From: a virus
Virus record (IMG/VR): IMGVR_UViG_3300043411_000541
Coordinates: 1-38,574 of that record
Strand: one strand, 5' to 3'
Length of the DNA: 38,574 nucleotides
Position numbers and translations under genes: made by a program. Below the pieces are notes generated by a model. That model made no database searches, was not told the origin of the DNA, and saw only the letters and a list, made by a program, of their open reading frames with translations. Below are positions 1 through 8,901 of the stretch, piece by piece (the stretch's first letter is position 1; each line of letters begins with the position of its first letter).

Positions 1-43
1 GAAATGCCTTTTGATACTGTTTGAGGTAGTCTGAACTTGCCAT
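1..43 (-). CDS. 5' fragment of internal virion protein gene (partial, contig edge)
   Basis: The ATG at 41-43 opens a minus-strand frame reading MASSDYLKQYQKAF before the window ends. It is the same gene start as the complete copy at 38474. It is a product of linearising a circle, not a second gene. The three base differences from the complete copy all fall in third codon positions and are synonymous. Confidence 0.9.
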   Translation of the reverse strand, partial: MASSDYLKQYQKAF

Positions 44-143
44 AATTATGCTCCGTAATATTTTTTATAAAAGTCTGGAGATTGTTTTTTCTGGTAATCT
101 CTTAGTGCTTGTAAATAACTAAATCCACCAGCCCCCTGTGTTC
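1..143. repeat. Terminal redundancy, left copy
   Basis: Matches 38432-38574. Positions 18-143 are identical to 38449-38574 (126 bases). Within the first 17 bases there are three differences, at 5, 8 and 17. The block holds the 3' end of the 46-600 gene and the first codons of the gene that is complete at 37695-38474. This is what a circular or circularly permuted genome looks like after linear assembly, and gives a unit length of about 38,431 bp. A true fixed terminal repeat is possible but less likely, because the repeat ends inside genes. Confidence 0.93.
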
Positions 144-600
144 CTGCACCACCATATATATCTTGGGTTGTTTCATACATTTGAGGTGTATTTACTTGGT
201 ACCCCTGAGAAGTTGTCCCTTTTGGCCCTTTATAAGTAGTTGGTGCTTTTTCGTACTGTTTTTGCAAATCGGCGTAGTTTGTTCTAGCCTCTGTTTCTCT
301 CGTTCCGTATAACTGTTCATTCATTGATTGAAGTTGATCGGAATAATCAGCTAAAGTGTTTTGTTCCGCTTGACCTCTTAAACCACTTCTTGATAATCCT
401 CTACCAATAAATCCTTGTCGTACTCCTTGAACTGCCGTGTCGATTTGTGGTGCAAAGAATCTTTCTGTTTGTTGCGTTACTCCACTTCTTGCTAGTTCTG
501 GTGAAAAGTAGTTACCAAAAGACAAAACTTTGGAAAAATCAGCAATCTGTTTTGTGTTCTTGAGAATACTATTAACTAATGTTTTATTGCTAGTCGCCAT
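46..600 (-). CDS. Probable internal virion (ejection) protein
   Basis: A 184-residue protein, hydrophilic and rich in Q, T, Y and G, with no signal peptide or membrane segment. A central G-R-G-L-S-R-S-G-L-R-G stretch (about residues 67-77) and Q-rich helical segments resemble small podoviral internal or minor head proteins. I do not recognise a named family. It is the first gene of the block that continues over the circle junction into 37695-38474 and 35947-37695, and the three together look like an ejection-protein set. It is preceded by its own promoter (631-660) and a leader with a GAGGG element about 17 bases before the ATG. Its C-terminal tyrosine-rich tail is in the terminal repeat. Confidence 0.6.
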   Translation of the reverse strand: MATSNKTLVNSILKNTKQIADFSKVLSFGNYFSPELARSGVTQQTERFFAPQIDTAVQGVRQGFIGRGLSRSGLRGQAEQNTLADYSDQLQSMNEQLYGTRETEARTNYADLQKQYEKAPTTYKGPKGTTSQGYQVNTPQMYETTQDIYGGAGTQGAGGFSYLQALRDYQKKQSPDFYKKYYGA

Positions 601-630
601 TGCATAATATCGTTGCCCTCTATTATATAT

Positions 631-660
631 ATTATATCACAACTACAGGCCTATAGTCTA
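631..660 (-). promoter_or_regulatory. Sigma70-like promoter for 46-600
   Basis: On the minus strand: -35 TAGACT (655-660), 18-base spacer, extended -10 TGATATAAT (-10 hexamer at 631-636). The spacer contains ATAGGCCTGTAG, a variant of the CCTATAG element seen in the other promoters of this genome. Transcription would start near 624, about 25 bases before the ATG. Confidence 0.7.
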
Positions 661-1497
661 TACAACCACCGTAAAGGTATTGCCTATTCCCCAAGTTCCC
701 GAGTTAAACTCACTTCCTCCGGGAGTAACAACAAAAATTCCTCTATCAAATGTTAATCCTGTTCCACCGCTACCACCGTACTGAATGAAGCATTCCTGGT
801 TTGGTATGGTTGTTGTTCCGTCTGTTAGTAGGGCTTTTGCTACCACGTTTTCAAAAGGAGGATCAATTCTATCTCTAAAAGGTAACAGGAAAAGTACATT
901 ATTACACGCTGGTAGTGCTACTGTTCCAGCCTTTAACCCTATTGTCGCAATTGGGCCATTCATATAATAGGAAACAACATAGCTTCCAAACGCACCACCA
1001 AATTCGGTTGTAGACCATTGCCAAGTGAATCCACCTGTCTCAAATACATAAACATCTCCTGTCGAGTAGTAAAACATTAGAGGGTGTCCAGATGGTGAAG
1101 GTTCGTCAGAAAATCCGAAGAATTCCGTATTGTCGGAAGTATAAGAGTAGTTGTCCCCACCATTCAAATAAATATAGTTTGTTGTTGAATCCTTATCAAT
1201 TACGTAAAAATATTTATCAACATTTAATTGCTTAATCCACACCTTATCACCTATTTTAATAGCACTGAATAATTCAGCCGAATCCGTAAATAAAGTGTCT
1301 ACTGCTATGTATGTTATGGCCGAAACATCAATTGATTCCCAGTCGGAACGGACACCAATAATCTTACCCTGTTTAGTTATTTTCAAGTCGCTTAATAGTC
1401 CACCCTTTGGAATATCAGATACGGGATTATTTTGGACTTCTTTTACTTGTATTTCAGGAAGTTTAATTGATTGTTCTAAATACTGATTTAATGCCAT
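658..1497 (-). CDS. Probable receptor-binding or tail-tip structural protein
   Basis: A 279-residue, beta-rich, aromatic- and glycine-rich protein. The N-terminal 40 residues are helical and polar, perhaps for particle attachment. The rest is G/T/Y/F-rich with alternating hydrophobicity, as in phage beta-sandwich or fibre tips. No family is recognised. The stop-start arrangement with the tail-hub gene at 1497 (1-base overlap) places it in the same operon, as the last gene before an independent promoter. A distal tail or receptor-binding role is inferred from this position and composition. Confidence 0.5.
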   Translation of the reverse strand: MALNQYLEQSIKLPEIQVKEVQNNPVSDIPKGGLLSDLKITKQGKIIGVRSDWESIDVSAITYIAVDTLFTDSAELFSAIKIGDKVWIKQLNVDKYFYVIDKDSTTNYIYLNGGDNYSYTSDNTEFFGFSDEPSPSGHPLMFYYSTGDVYVFETGGFTWQWSTTEFGGAFGSYVVSYYMNGPIATIGLKAGTVALPACNNVLFLLPFRDRIDPPFENVVAKALLTDGTTTIPNQECFIQYGGSGGTGLTFDRGIFVVTPGGSEFNSGTWGIGNTFTVVV

Positions 1498-2933
1498 TAG
1501 TTGAATACATCAAACTCTAACTTAATTTCGTAAATATCAAATGATCCTGTCGTTGATGAGTGAGTAAATTGTAGTTGTAAATATTTACCCTGCACGTTGC
1601 CTGGTAGTTCTAGTTTAACAGTTTTAATTAAATCCGTTCCAGATAAATCTACATTGTTATTTGTTCCCCCAACCTGCGACCAACTTGAATCTCCGTCTAA
1701 TCTATACTTTACGGTTACATATTCGGCCACATTTGTAGGCTTGAAACTTACATACACGTTATAATAGTTTTTAATTCTGTCTGGTAAATCAACGTCTAAC
1801 TTAGCCGTTTGCCATTCACTTGCGGTTGTTGAAGTGTTTAAAGATTGTGAACCGTCTACCTGCCATACTTTGTCGTTATCAATATCTTGAGCGTAAGAAA
1901 CAAAAGTTCCACCATTTTTAACAAGTGCAAAATCTCCAAACGGTCTATTTGGTAGGAAATCCCAACTATTTAGGTTTACATCATATCGTAGACATACGTC
2001 AGTATAGGCCGTTCCGTTATAGGTAACATCTCCAATATACAGTAAGTATCTTCCGTACTTATCTAAGCCACCTGCAACGCTTGTAGGCGAAGAAATTACA
2101 TCAATTATCCCTTGTACTTTTCTACTTATTAAAATAGGCTTATCTGCTCCACCGTACATATAAATTCCACCCCTGTTATACCAAAGCAATCGACCTTCGG
2201 ACACCTGTACACTTCTTGAGCTTGTAGTCCCGTAAAATCCAGGTACCTGAGTTAAAGAATAACCGTCGTATAACGAAAGTTTGTTTTCCGTAAAATAACA
2301 TATATTACCAGCGTATGTTGTCATTGCTGTAATAGGTTCACCAATGTTGTCAAAGAAGTTTGTTGTTGTGTTAAAAATATCCGTTAATTCTGTAGAAAAT
2401 ATCGTTCTATATGGATATTCTGTCCCTCCATATTTTACGTTTCCTAAGTATAGTTGATCGTTAAAATATGTTCCATGCTTTGCATATATTCCCGACACTG
2501 TTCCACTTGCCGAGCCGTCCCAATAGGTGAGAATATCGTTAAATCCCGTTGTTATATATAATCTTTCATCACTATCAAGAAACGCATTTATAAACTCTGC
2601 TTTGTCAGTTGTGTTATTAGCGAACCCCGATACAACGCCAGTCCACGTTGAACCCGTCCACTTACTTAAAACTGTCCTGTGTAGTTTTACAAGTGTGTGT
2701 GTTCCGTCCTCTTGATCAAAAACCCCTATCCCTTTTCCAACTCCACTTGCTGTTCCACTTCCTACTTCTGAATATCCCAACGCCTTAGATAAAATACCCG
2801 GTCTTCTGTTATCAATATTACTTACAAAAGGGCTTTCATTGTATGCTGTAGCTAGTGGAGAGGTGAATTCCTGCATTCCACCACTAAAATCGTTATATGT
2901 TTTAAACGCCCTTCTAGTTCTTTGTATATTCAT
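1497..2933 (-). CDS. Tail-hub / DNA-stabilisation-like protein (P22 gp10-type)
   Basis: A 478-residue beta-rich protein. Near the N-terminus it has N-D-F-S-G-G followed by S-P-L-A and I-D-N-R-R-P-G (residues about 15-46), a signature common to podoviral tail structural proteins of the packaged-DNA-stabilisation/tail-hub type. The body has repeated glycine/tyrosine blades (for example Y-F-N-D-Q-L-Y-L-G-N), consistent with a beta-propeller, and a C-terminal beta-sandwich. It would close the portal channel and carry fibres. It has no Shine-Dalgarno, only an AT-rich leader, and sits 15 bases after the tailspike gene. The family assignment rests on motif memory. Confidence 0.65.
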   Translation of the reverse strand: MNIQRTRRAFKTYNDFSGGMQEFTSPLATAYNESPFVSNIDNRRPGILSKALGYSEVGSGTASGVGKGIGVFDQEDGTHTLVKLHRTVLSKWTGSTWTGVVSGFANNTTDKAEFINAFLDSDERLYITTGFNDILTYWDGSASGTVSGIYAKHGTYFNDQLYLGNVKYGGTEYPYRTIFSTELTDIFNTTTNFFDNIGEPITAMTTYAGNICYFTENKLSLYDGYSLTQVPGFYGTTSSRSVQVSEGRLLWYNRGGIYMYGGADKPILISRKVQGIIDVISSPTSVAGGLDKYGRYLLYIGDVTYNGTAYTDVCLRYDVNLNSWDFLPNRPFGDFALVKNGGTFVSYAQDIDNDKVWQVDGSQSLNTSTTASEWQTAKLDVDLPDRIKNYYNVYVSFKPTNVAEYVTVKYRLDGDSSWSQVGGTNNNVDLSGTDLIKTVKLELPGNVQGKYLQLQFTHSSTTGSFDIYEIKLEFDVFN

Positions 2934-2948
2934 AGTAGTATTTAAATA

Positions 2949-5219
2949 TTAAGCAGCCTCGTAAGTCCCTTGTATAAAAATCTCGTCTCCTGTAGCCCAT
3001 GTCATTGGAGTAGTAGAAGATAATCCTAAATCGGTTAAATAAGTTGCATTAGCTAACAAAACCCTAATAGACATAGTCGTTGTACTTGCCCATACACCAT
3101 GTGCCTCAAATGCGGCGGTTCCACTGTCTAATATTCTTCCAAGCCCTAGTACTTGAGTTGTTGCGGTTCCTGGATAAGAGATAGAGGTAACGGGTAACGT
3201 GGCTGATACCACTCCAGATACGGAGGAGCTACTACCAAATACTATTCCAAGTCTAAAAAATACGGTTTTACCCAGCCTCGAATAGTATGCGGAGACCGTT
3301 CCATTTCCAACCGTTAGGTTTGTCCACGTTGGTGACCATGAAGTCCACGCTTGAGTTAGTATATTTGCATCTTTAATAGCTTTGGCTGTCGCAAATTTTG
3401 CGTCGTCGGTACCAGTGTTAATTTCTGCACCACTAGCCTTGACTGGAATATCTGCCGTAAATGCCAAGTTAGAATCGGCAATTGCTTTAGAAGTTACAAA
3501 CTTAAAATCGTCCGTCCCAGTGTTTACTTCTGTTCCCGTAGCCTTTAAATCTATATATTTATTTGTCCCGCTTCCTAAGTCGTTTAATTGTCCTGTTCCG
3601 TTAGGATATAGATTGTTCCCACTTATAACATAATAATCACTTGCACCACTTGCTATATTAATTCCGTAACCTTGTGTTCCTGCTGGTAAGTTAGCAATTC
3701 CAGAAGCTATATTATTGTTTGTAATGTTAAAGTATGTAACCCCAGCCGCTACATTTATTCCATGGTAGGTCGTAGAACTTCCCGCACTGTTATTTAATAT
3801 TTTGTTTCCTGATACTAAGAGATTTAATCCTCCCGTTACTGATATTCCATGCTTATCGTTATGAATAATTCTTCCACCAATAATATTTGAATCTACAATG
3901 TTTCCTGATACAAGTATTCCGTTCTCTGTATTATTCCCTGACCAACAGCCAACTAAGTTAATTCCTCTCATTGGCCCACCAGTACCTATTCCTAATTCCC
4001 AACCGTTGTGTCGGCAAGAATCTGCCATTACAGTGTTAAAGAATATCCACTCTAAGTTAGCAACGGCTGCGTTATTATCAAGTGTAACTCCTTTATACGT
4101 TCCATGAATATCGATATTATTAAATACCGCTCCCTGTATAGCTCCTAATATTTTTATTCCTACGTCAGTTCCAGTTCCCGTTGTGTTATCAATTACAATA
4201 TTAGAGAATGTTGCGTCTGCACCATTACCAGTCAAGTATATATAAGAATCAATACAGTCTTCTATATAAACATTATCAACCAATCCTGCGGCTGGTGATC
4301 CTCCTAAACCATAGTACTGATTTTCAATTGTTATGTTTCTTACTGAATATTGAGTTGGTGTCCCGTCAAAGAATACTCCGTACCCACCAGTTTTTGTTAT
4401 TCCATTAAATATAGTTAAATCTTCAAGTGCGAAGTAATCACACTCGTGGAATCTAATTACACTTTGAGAGTTCGTATACCCTTTAACTACCGTTCCACTT
4501 CTACTTTCTCCTACTATTCTGACACCGTTACTGTTATTAAGAATTTCAGAAGTAGTTTTATATATTCCCTTTGGTAAGAATACAGTACCACCACCGTTGG
4601 CTTCTGCTGCGTCTACTGCAGCCTGAATTTCTGCTGTGTCGTCATTTGAATCATCACCCAAAGCTCCATAATCTCTAACATTGAAAACTTCTTCCCTTTG
4701 CCATTTCAATCCGTTACTTTGTGCAGAATCTGCCTTTAGTTTTGTATAGTTAGCACCAACAGTTAGTTTAACTGGCGTGTTATCAGCACTTGCACTTATT
4801 AAATCACCCTTTGCATCTACTATCGAGCTTGCAATTGCCCCAACCTGTGTAGCTGTTACAGAGTGAGGATTACTTGTGTTAGCAATATGGGTATCAATTT
4901 GTGCATGAGTATTTGTTCCAATGTCTGTTAAACTTGTATGAGTTTTTGTTGTAATATCGGCAATGCTTGAAACTGTTTTATTTATTTCCGACCAATCGTA
5001 ATCACCGCTTACGGCTACAACATCTCCAGTTCTACCAAATACCGAAGCAACTGCACCACTTCCACCACCTGAAACAGAATTATTAATGGTTTCAAAGCTA
5101 ACCGCCTTTACAGTTCCGCTTGCACTTTCTGTTGTATCACTAATATCAACAATAGGAATTAAATCCCCGTTTGCTAAACTTGTAAGTACTGTCAATTGTG
5201 ATATTTTTCTTTTTGCCAT
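2949..5219 (-). CDS. Tailspike with pectate-lyase-type beta-helix
   Basis: A 756-residue modular tailspike. Residues 1-45 form an attachment motif (K-I-S-Q-L-T, G-D-L, D-I-S-D-T-T, S-A-S-G) shared with the next gene. At about 57-80 is the phage-fibre motif A-S-V-F-G-R-T-G-D-V-V. From about residue 180 it has F-N-V-R-D-Y-G-A-L-G-D-D and then A-A-V-D-A-A, G-G-T-V-F-L-P-K-G, the classic start of the pectate-lyase-3 beta-helix, followed by many N-N-I / I-S-G-N rungs to about 570. The C-terminal 130 residues (W-S-P-T-W to the end) are a domain shared with 5219-5995. The helix probably binds and cleaves a host surface polysaccharide. Its start codon abuts the preceding gene's stop. Confidence 0.88.
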   Translation of the reverse strand: MAKRKISQLTVLTSLANGDLIPIVDISDTTESASGTVKAVSFETINNSVSGGGSGAVASVFGRTGDVVAVSGDYDWSEINKTVSSIADITTKTHTSLTDIGTNTHAQIDTHIANTSNPHSVTATQVGAIASSIVDAKGDLISASADNTPVKLTVGANYTKLKADSAQSNGLKWQREEVFNVRDYGALGDDSNDDTAEIQAAVDAAEANGGGTVFLPKGIYKTTSEILNNSNGVRIVGESRSGTVVKGYTNSQSVIRFHECDYFALEDLTIFNGITKTGGYGVFFDGTPTQYSVRNITIENQYYGLGGSPAAGLVDNVYIEDCIDSYIYLTGNGADATFSNIVIDNTTGTGTDVGIKILGAIQGAVFNNIDIHGTYKGVTLDNNAAVANLEWIFFNTVMADSCRHNGWELGIGTGGPMRGINLVGCWSGNNTENGILVSGNIVDSNIIGGRIIHNDKHGISVTGGLNLLVSGNKILNNSAGSSTTYHGINVAAGVTYFNITNNNIASGIANLPAGTQGYGINIASGASDYYVISGNNLYPNGTGQLNDLGSGTNKYIDLKATGTEVNTGTDDFKFVTSKAIADSNLAFTADIPVKASGAEINTGTDDAKFATAKAIKDANILTQAWTSWSPTWTNLTVGNGTVSAYYSRLGKTVFFRLGIVFGSSSSVSGVVSATLPVTSISYPGTATTQVLGLGRILDSGTAAFEAHGVWASTTTMSIRVLLANATYLTDLGLSSTTPMTWATGDEIFIQGTYEAA

Positions 5220-5995
5220 TATGCTGATTCGTAACAGAAATTAACCCTGATTTTATCTCCAGTTGTCCAAGTCATTGGTACAGTAGAAGAAATTGCCGCA
5301 ATTGAAACATAAGTCGCATCTGATTTACTTACTCTAATTTCACCTGCTGCTATCCATAAACCCTGAAAGTATCCAGTACCAGAATCTTCAAACACAACAA
5401 ATCCAATTGGGAAACTTCCACCAGCAATGTTGGTCGCTGCCGTTACGGGCAAGGCCAAACTTGTAGCCCCAACGGTACTGTCTGCCGCAACTGTAAAACT
5501 TGCATATCCAACAACCGTTTTTCCTATCAATTTATAAGCTCCAACATTGGCACCACTTCCTTCGGTTATTCCTGACCATGCTGGTGTAAATGATGTCCAA
5601 GCGTCTCCCAAGTCCACTATGTTATTTAAGTCTGCTAGAACGCCTGTAAACCCGTCTAGCGTGTTTAATTCTGACGCCGTAGAAGTTAAAGAAACATTCT
5701 CATTTATTTTAGGACTTGTTAAAGTCTTATTTGTTAAAGTTTGTATATCGGAAGTACCGACAATGTCTCCAGTTGTTCCATGAGTAGTTGTATCAGAAAT
5801 GTGAGTAGTTAAACTACCTGAAAGAGTTGTTAAATCTGCTTCGAGTGCGTAATCCTGTAATAAATTCGCAAAAGTTATTGATTTTGTACTACCACTAGCA
5901 CTTTGAGTTGTGTCGCTAATATCGTTAACCAAAAACAAATCTCCACTTGCTGGAGTACTTAAACTTGTTAATTGTGATAATCTAATATCAGACAT
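5219..5995 (-). CDS. Short tail fibre, paralogue of the tailspike ends
   Basis: A 258-residue protein that looks like the tailspike without its enzyme. Residues 1-45 repeat the L-S-Q-L-T, G-D-L-F-L-V-N-D-I-S-D-T-T attachment motif. Residues about 85-120 hold T-L-T-N-K-T-L-T-S-P-K-I and L-N-T-L-D-G, common in phage fibre stems. The last 125 residues (W-T-S-F-T-P-A-W to C-Y-E-S-A) match the tailspike C-terminus. It may be an alternative or companion fibre, or a template for domain exchange. AAGG lies six bases before the ATG, and its start overlaps the upstream gene by 8 bases. Confidence 0.75.
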   Translation of the reverse strand: MSDIRLSQLTSLSTPASGDLFLVNDISDTTQSASGSTKSITFANLLQDYALEADLTTLSGSLTTHISDTTTHGTTGDIVGTSDIQTLTNKTLTSPKINENVSLTSTASELNTLDGFTGVLADLNNIVDLGDAWTSFTPAWSGITEGSGANVGAYKLIGKTVVGYASFTVAADSTVGATSLALPVTAATNIAGGSFPIGFVVFEDSGTGYFQGLWIAAGEIRVSKSDATYVSIAAISSTVPMTWTTGDKIRVNFCYESA

Positions 5996-6308
5996 CTAAA
6001 ACCTTAGTATAATAACCCCCGCTATTTATAACTATTAAGTCTAAATTCTCAGTTACCAACCTATCACCGCCTTCGGTTAGAAAATAAGAACCAATACTTA
6101 TCTCACTATAATTACTTGCTACATCACTGTTTTTAACGTAAGTAGTCACTATATCCCTTACCATAAGGAAATCATCATTTTCCGCCACTATGAAATCCTC
6201 GTCCTCGTCTGCCAAATATAACTCGTTGTCTTCTTCTATATAGTCGGTATACTGGTTAGTATACTTAGTATACGTAGTCGCTTGATTTACTACTTTTGTA
6301 TATGGCAT
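5988..6308 (-). CDS. Hypothetical acidic tail-region protein
   Basis: A 106-residue protein, very rich in Y, T, D and E. The middle has an acidic ladder (E-E-D-N-E-L-Y-L-A-D-E-D-E-D-F) and a repeat-like pattern of short beta strands ending in D-L-I-V. No family is recognised. It lies between the adaptor and the fibres and is translationally coupled to both (1-base and 8-base overlaps), so a small head-tail or fibre-joining structural role is a reasonable inference. Confidence 0.55.
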   Translation of the reverse strand: MPYTKVVNQATTYTKYTNQYTDYIEEDNELYLADEDEDFIVAENDDFLMVRDIVTTYVKNSDVASNYSEISIGSYFLTEGGDRLVTENLDLIVINSGGYYTKVLDV

Positions 6309-6958
6309 TAATATACATCTCTAATAATTACACTTCCACCCTCGTCTACTCTATCGACCACCTCGTCGGTCATAGTTTCAAGTGACATCATAAAGTCCTG
6401 TATCATTTCTCTTGCTTCGTCCATTAATCCTTGTCGTCTTTTTGCCTGTCCTACTGCGTACTCAATTAGTAAGTCCTCATATCCGTTTGGTAAAACTGGC
6501 TCGTCTGTATCATCAACTAAATCAACTACATTCTCGATATACCATAAGTGAACTCCATTGCTGACTGTTGTGGTTGGAGTTGGAAAAATCTGATACATAT
6601 TACCCAATAATGCTACTACTGGGCTTGCGGAAGATATTGATTGTTGAGGGTCATTTATAGTATCTCTACTGATAACCTTAGCCAAAACCCTTGTGTCCTC
6701 GGTTGTATAACCTATTTCTAGGCGATCGAATTTCATGAAATCATCTGGAAATCCATATCTTGATTGTGTGGATACTAAATCGGTATAAGTTTCTCTTAAT
6801 CCGTATCCCTGACCTAACGAGGTTACTTTGTTATATACTTTGTGATACGCCCTGTTTAAATTAGCCTTAACCTCTGTTCTTGTAACTAATTTAGTATCAC
6901 CCGTTAAATCTTGGTTTATTGAATACCCAACATTTGTTATCATTTCCGAAAACGTCAT
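6308..6958 (-). CDS. Head-tail adaptor (connector) protein
   Basis: A 216-residue, mainly helical protein with the features of phage adaptor proteins (P22 gp4 / gp6-like). These are an N-terminal helix leading to L-N-R-A-Y-H-K-V (residues about 30-40), then a central beta element with R-Y-G-F-P-D-D-F (residues about 67-75), then G-Y-E-D-L-L-I-E-Y-A-V-G and a C-terminal helix. It would sit under the portal and receive the tail hub. It is the first gene after promoter 6990-7019. The leader is about 25 bases and contains GAGGG, and AAGG lies near the ATG. Confidence 0.7.
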   Translation of the reverse strand: MTFSEMITNVGYSINQDLTGDTKLVTRTEVKANLNRAYHKVYNKVTSLGQGYGLRETYTDLVSTQSRYGFPDDFMKFDRLEIGYTTEDTRVLAKVISRDTINDPQQSISSASPVVALLGNMYQIFPTPTTTVSNGVHLWYIENVVDLVDDTDEPVLPNGYEDLLIEYAVGQAKRRQGLMDEAREMIQDFMMSLETMTDEVVDRVDEGGSVIIRDVY

Positions 6959-6989
6959 TGCCTTACTTTCTAATGCCCTCTATGTATCT

Positions 6990-7019
6990 ATTATACCATA
7001 CTATAGGATACTAACTCAA
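6990..7019 (-). promoter_or_regulatory. Sigma70-like promoter for the tail operon
   Basis: Minus strand: -35 TTGAGT (7014-7019), 18-base spacer, extended -10 TGGTATAAT (hexamer 6990-6995). The spacer carries CCTATAG five bases before the TGG. It lies in the only real gap between the tail operon and the 7021-7272 gene, so tail genes can be expressed separately. Confidence 0.85.
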
Positions 7020-7020
7020 C

Positions 7021-7272
7021 CTAGTTTTGATCAACTCCACTCTCTACCTTCTTTATATACTTTACAATATCAACGAGAAATAATTGTAATCCGTCCTTCT
7101 TATTTAAAGAATTTAGGTACATATCGAACACAATCTCTTTATGAGTTTTCTTTTTTACCTTTTCAACAACAGGTCTTTTACTGTTTTTCTTTATTCTCTC
7201 CAATGCTTCGCCAACTCTTTCTCTTACATCTTGGTCTGCGTAATCCGTTGTATAAGGTTTTGATATATCCAT
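7021..7272 (-). CDS. Hypothetical small charged protein
   Basis: An 83-residue, lysine- and glutamate-rich protein, predicted largely helical (V-R-E-R-V-G-E-A-L-E-R-I, then V-E-K-V-K-K-K-T-H-K-E). No membrane segment and no known motif. It follows the Ig-like protein gene by 11 bases. Its stop codon falls inside the next promoter's -35 region, so it is the last gene of its transcription unit. Confidence 0.5.
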   Translation of the reverse strand: MDISKPYTTDYADQDVRERVGEALERIKKNSKRPVVEKVKKKTHKEIVFDMYLNSLNKKDGLQLFLVDIVKYIKKVESGVDQN

Positions 7273-7283
7273 TGTTTAATTGA

Positions 7284-8885
7284 TTATCTAGCAAAAGGTA
7301 TAAATCCCATACCAATTAGGTCTTTAACTACTGTTCCACCTCCACCGCTAGTATCTACAATAAAACTTCTTGTACTACTCCAAGCACCATAAGCATTTGA
7401 ACCGCTAGGGTCTATTCCTCGTACTCTCCAATAATATGTATCGTCAGCCAAAGTGTCTCCACCCTGTACAGTGTATTGGATGTTTTCTAGAGAGGTGAAA
7501 GGGTCGGTATCACCACCAACGTCTGGATTAGCAAATCCCAAATCCGTACCCGAAACCTTATCTAACAAAGGTATTCCAACCGAGCCATTAACCGCTATGT
7601 CATCAAAGTCTACAGAGTTACCAGAAGTGGGTGCGTATACATAAATCCTGAAAGTAACTGCGGTAGTCAAATTTTGAAAACCACCAGCAGACAAATCAAC
7701 GCTAATATTTGACCAAGTAGTCGCTTGAGTTGATAGGTCTCCGCCAGATAAATCAGCCGCATAACTGTCTATACTTGACCTAACTCCGTATCCTCTAGGC
7801 GTAGAAGCTCCTCCTCTAGTAGCGTTAAATGTTAATGTAGTTAGATTATACCTAACACCAGCGTTAGGAGTTAATGTAAATGTAAAATAGCAACCATTTG
7901 TTATTGCGTTAGCCAAAGAAGTTTGACTGTTATCAACTGGGTAGCATTGCATAGTGGGGTCACTTGCATAACCTACTAAAGTTGTTGTATCTATAGTTCC
8001 CATTCCAGCACCCCCAACAATTGTATCTCCAGTTACCGAAGCGTTTGCACTTGTCGCTGTTTTTACACTCCCTGTAAAGTTATACCCTAATAAAACACCA
8101 TTACCTGAATTAGTACTATTAAAGGTATTTAGTGTGTCAATGTTCACATTGTATCTAATATCTCCCGACTCGGTATCTGTACCAGTAAAATCTAAAACAG
8201 GAGTTGTATCACTTCCTGTACTAGCATCTGCTGGTGAATTGAGTGCCACCGTTGGAGAAACATCACCAGTAAATATAATCCAAGACATAGCACCATCTTC
8301 ACCTGTTGTTGTTCCAGTACAAGTTCTTGTTGCTGTTCCAGCCGTTGTGGAGGTAGCCGTAGTAAATCTTAGTACTCCAGCGTCAACATCTAAATCTTCG
8401 GTGAGGTTAGCCCAAGCTTTGGCGACTGTATCAGTTGCACCAATAGCGACCGCCAACATTCCACCCCCTGCTGCTATAACAGTAGAGCCAGTTGTTAGTG
8501 GGTCGGTAGCGTCCATATCGGTAGAAATATCACTACCAGTTGAGCCAAGAACTCCACCATAAACTACATATACCGCAATATGATTTTGAGTGTTAGTAGC
8601 ATTAGCCCCATAAGTAACCGCTATATCGGCTGTTGTCCCTGTTGGATACGCTAAGTAAAAGAGTTGAGACCTAACAACGCCCTGTGTAGCACTTGTTCCC
8701 GCAGTCATTGAGTTTCCATCAATCGTGCAAGAGTTTATAGTTCCACTTGTTAATTCAGAACCAACCATTACAACAACTATTCTGTTTGGTGCAGCAGTTC
8801 CGATACTTGCAGCAGTATAAGTCGCTACATTAGAAGAAGCCGATACTCCGTTTGGATTTGCCGTTCTTGTAATCGTTACTGCCAT
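7284..8885 (-). CDS. Virion surface protein with Ig/FN3-like domains
   Basis: A 533-residue protein almost free of charged residues and rich in T, G, S, A and V. A first beta domain (residues 1-205) is followed by repeats that begin S-P-A-D-A-S-T-G and P-V-L-D-F-T-G-T-D, typical of cadherin/Ig-like linkers. Near residue 490 is D-T-Y-Y-W-R-V-R-G-I-D-P-S-G, the strand-F signature of fibronectin-III-like domains. The C-terminus ends in a G-rich linker plus a short hydrophobic tail (L-I-G-M-G-F-I-P-F). Such proteins decorate capsids or tails and bind carbohydrate weakly. AGAGGG lies about eight bases before the ATG. Confidence 0.6.
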   Translation of the reverse strand: MAVTITRTANPNGVSASSNVATYTAASIGTAAPNRIVVVMVGSELTSGTINSCTIDGNSMTAGTSATQGVVRSQLFYLAYPTGTTADIAVTYGANATNTQNHIAVYVVYGGVLGSTGSDISTDMDATDPLTTGSTVIAAGGGMLAVAIGATDTVAKAWANLTEDLDVDAGVLRFTTATSTTAGTATRTCTGTTTGEDGAMSWIIFTGDVSPTVALNSPADASTGSDTTPVLDFTGTDTESGDIRYNVNIDTLNTFNSTNSGNGVLLGYNFTGSVKTATSANASVTGDTIVGGAGMGTIDTTTLVGYASDPTMQCYPVDNSQTSLANAITNGCYFTFTLTPNAGVRYNLTTLTFNATRGGASTPRGYGVRSSIDSYAADLSGGDLSTQATTWSNISVDLSAGGFQNLTTAVTFRIYVYAPTSGNSVDFDDIAVNGSVGIPLLDKVSGTDLGFANPDVGGDTDPFTSLENIQYTVQGGDTLADDTYYWRVRGIDPSGSNAYGAWSSTRSFIVDTSGGGGTVVKDLIGMGFIPFAR

Positions 8886-8901
8886 TTATATTCCCTCTAA
8901 A

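Noticed and set aside
1295-1486. Plus-strand frames opposite structural genes, for example 1295-1486, 10952-11431 and 13967-14230
   Set aside because: These are shadows of real minus-strand genes, with biased composition and no promoters.
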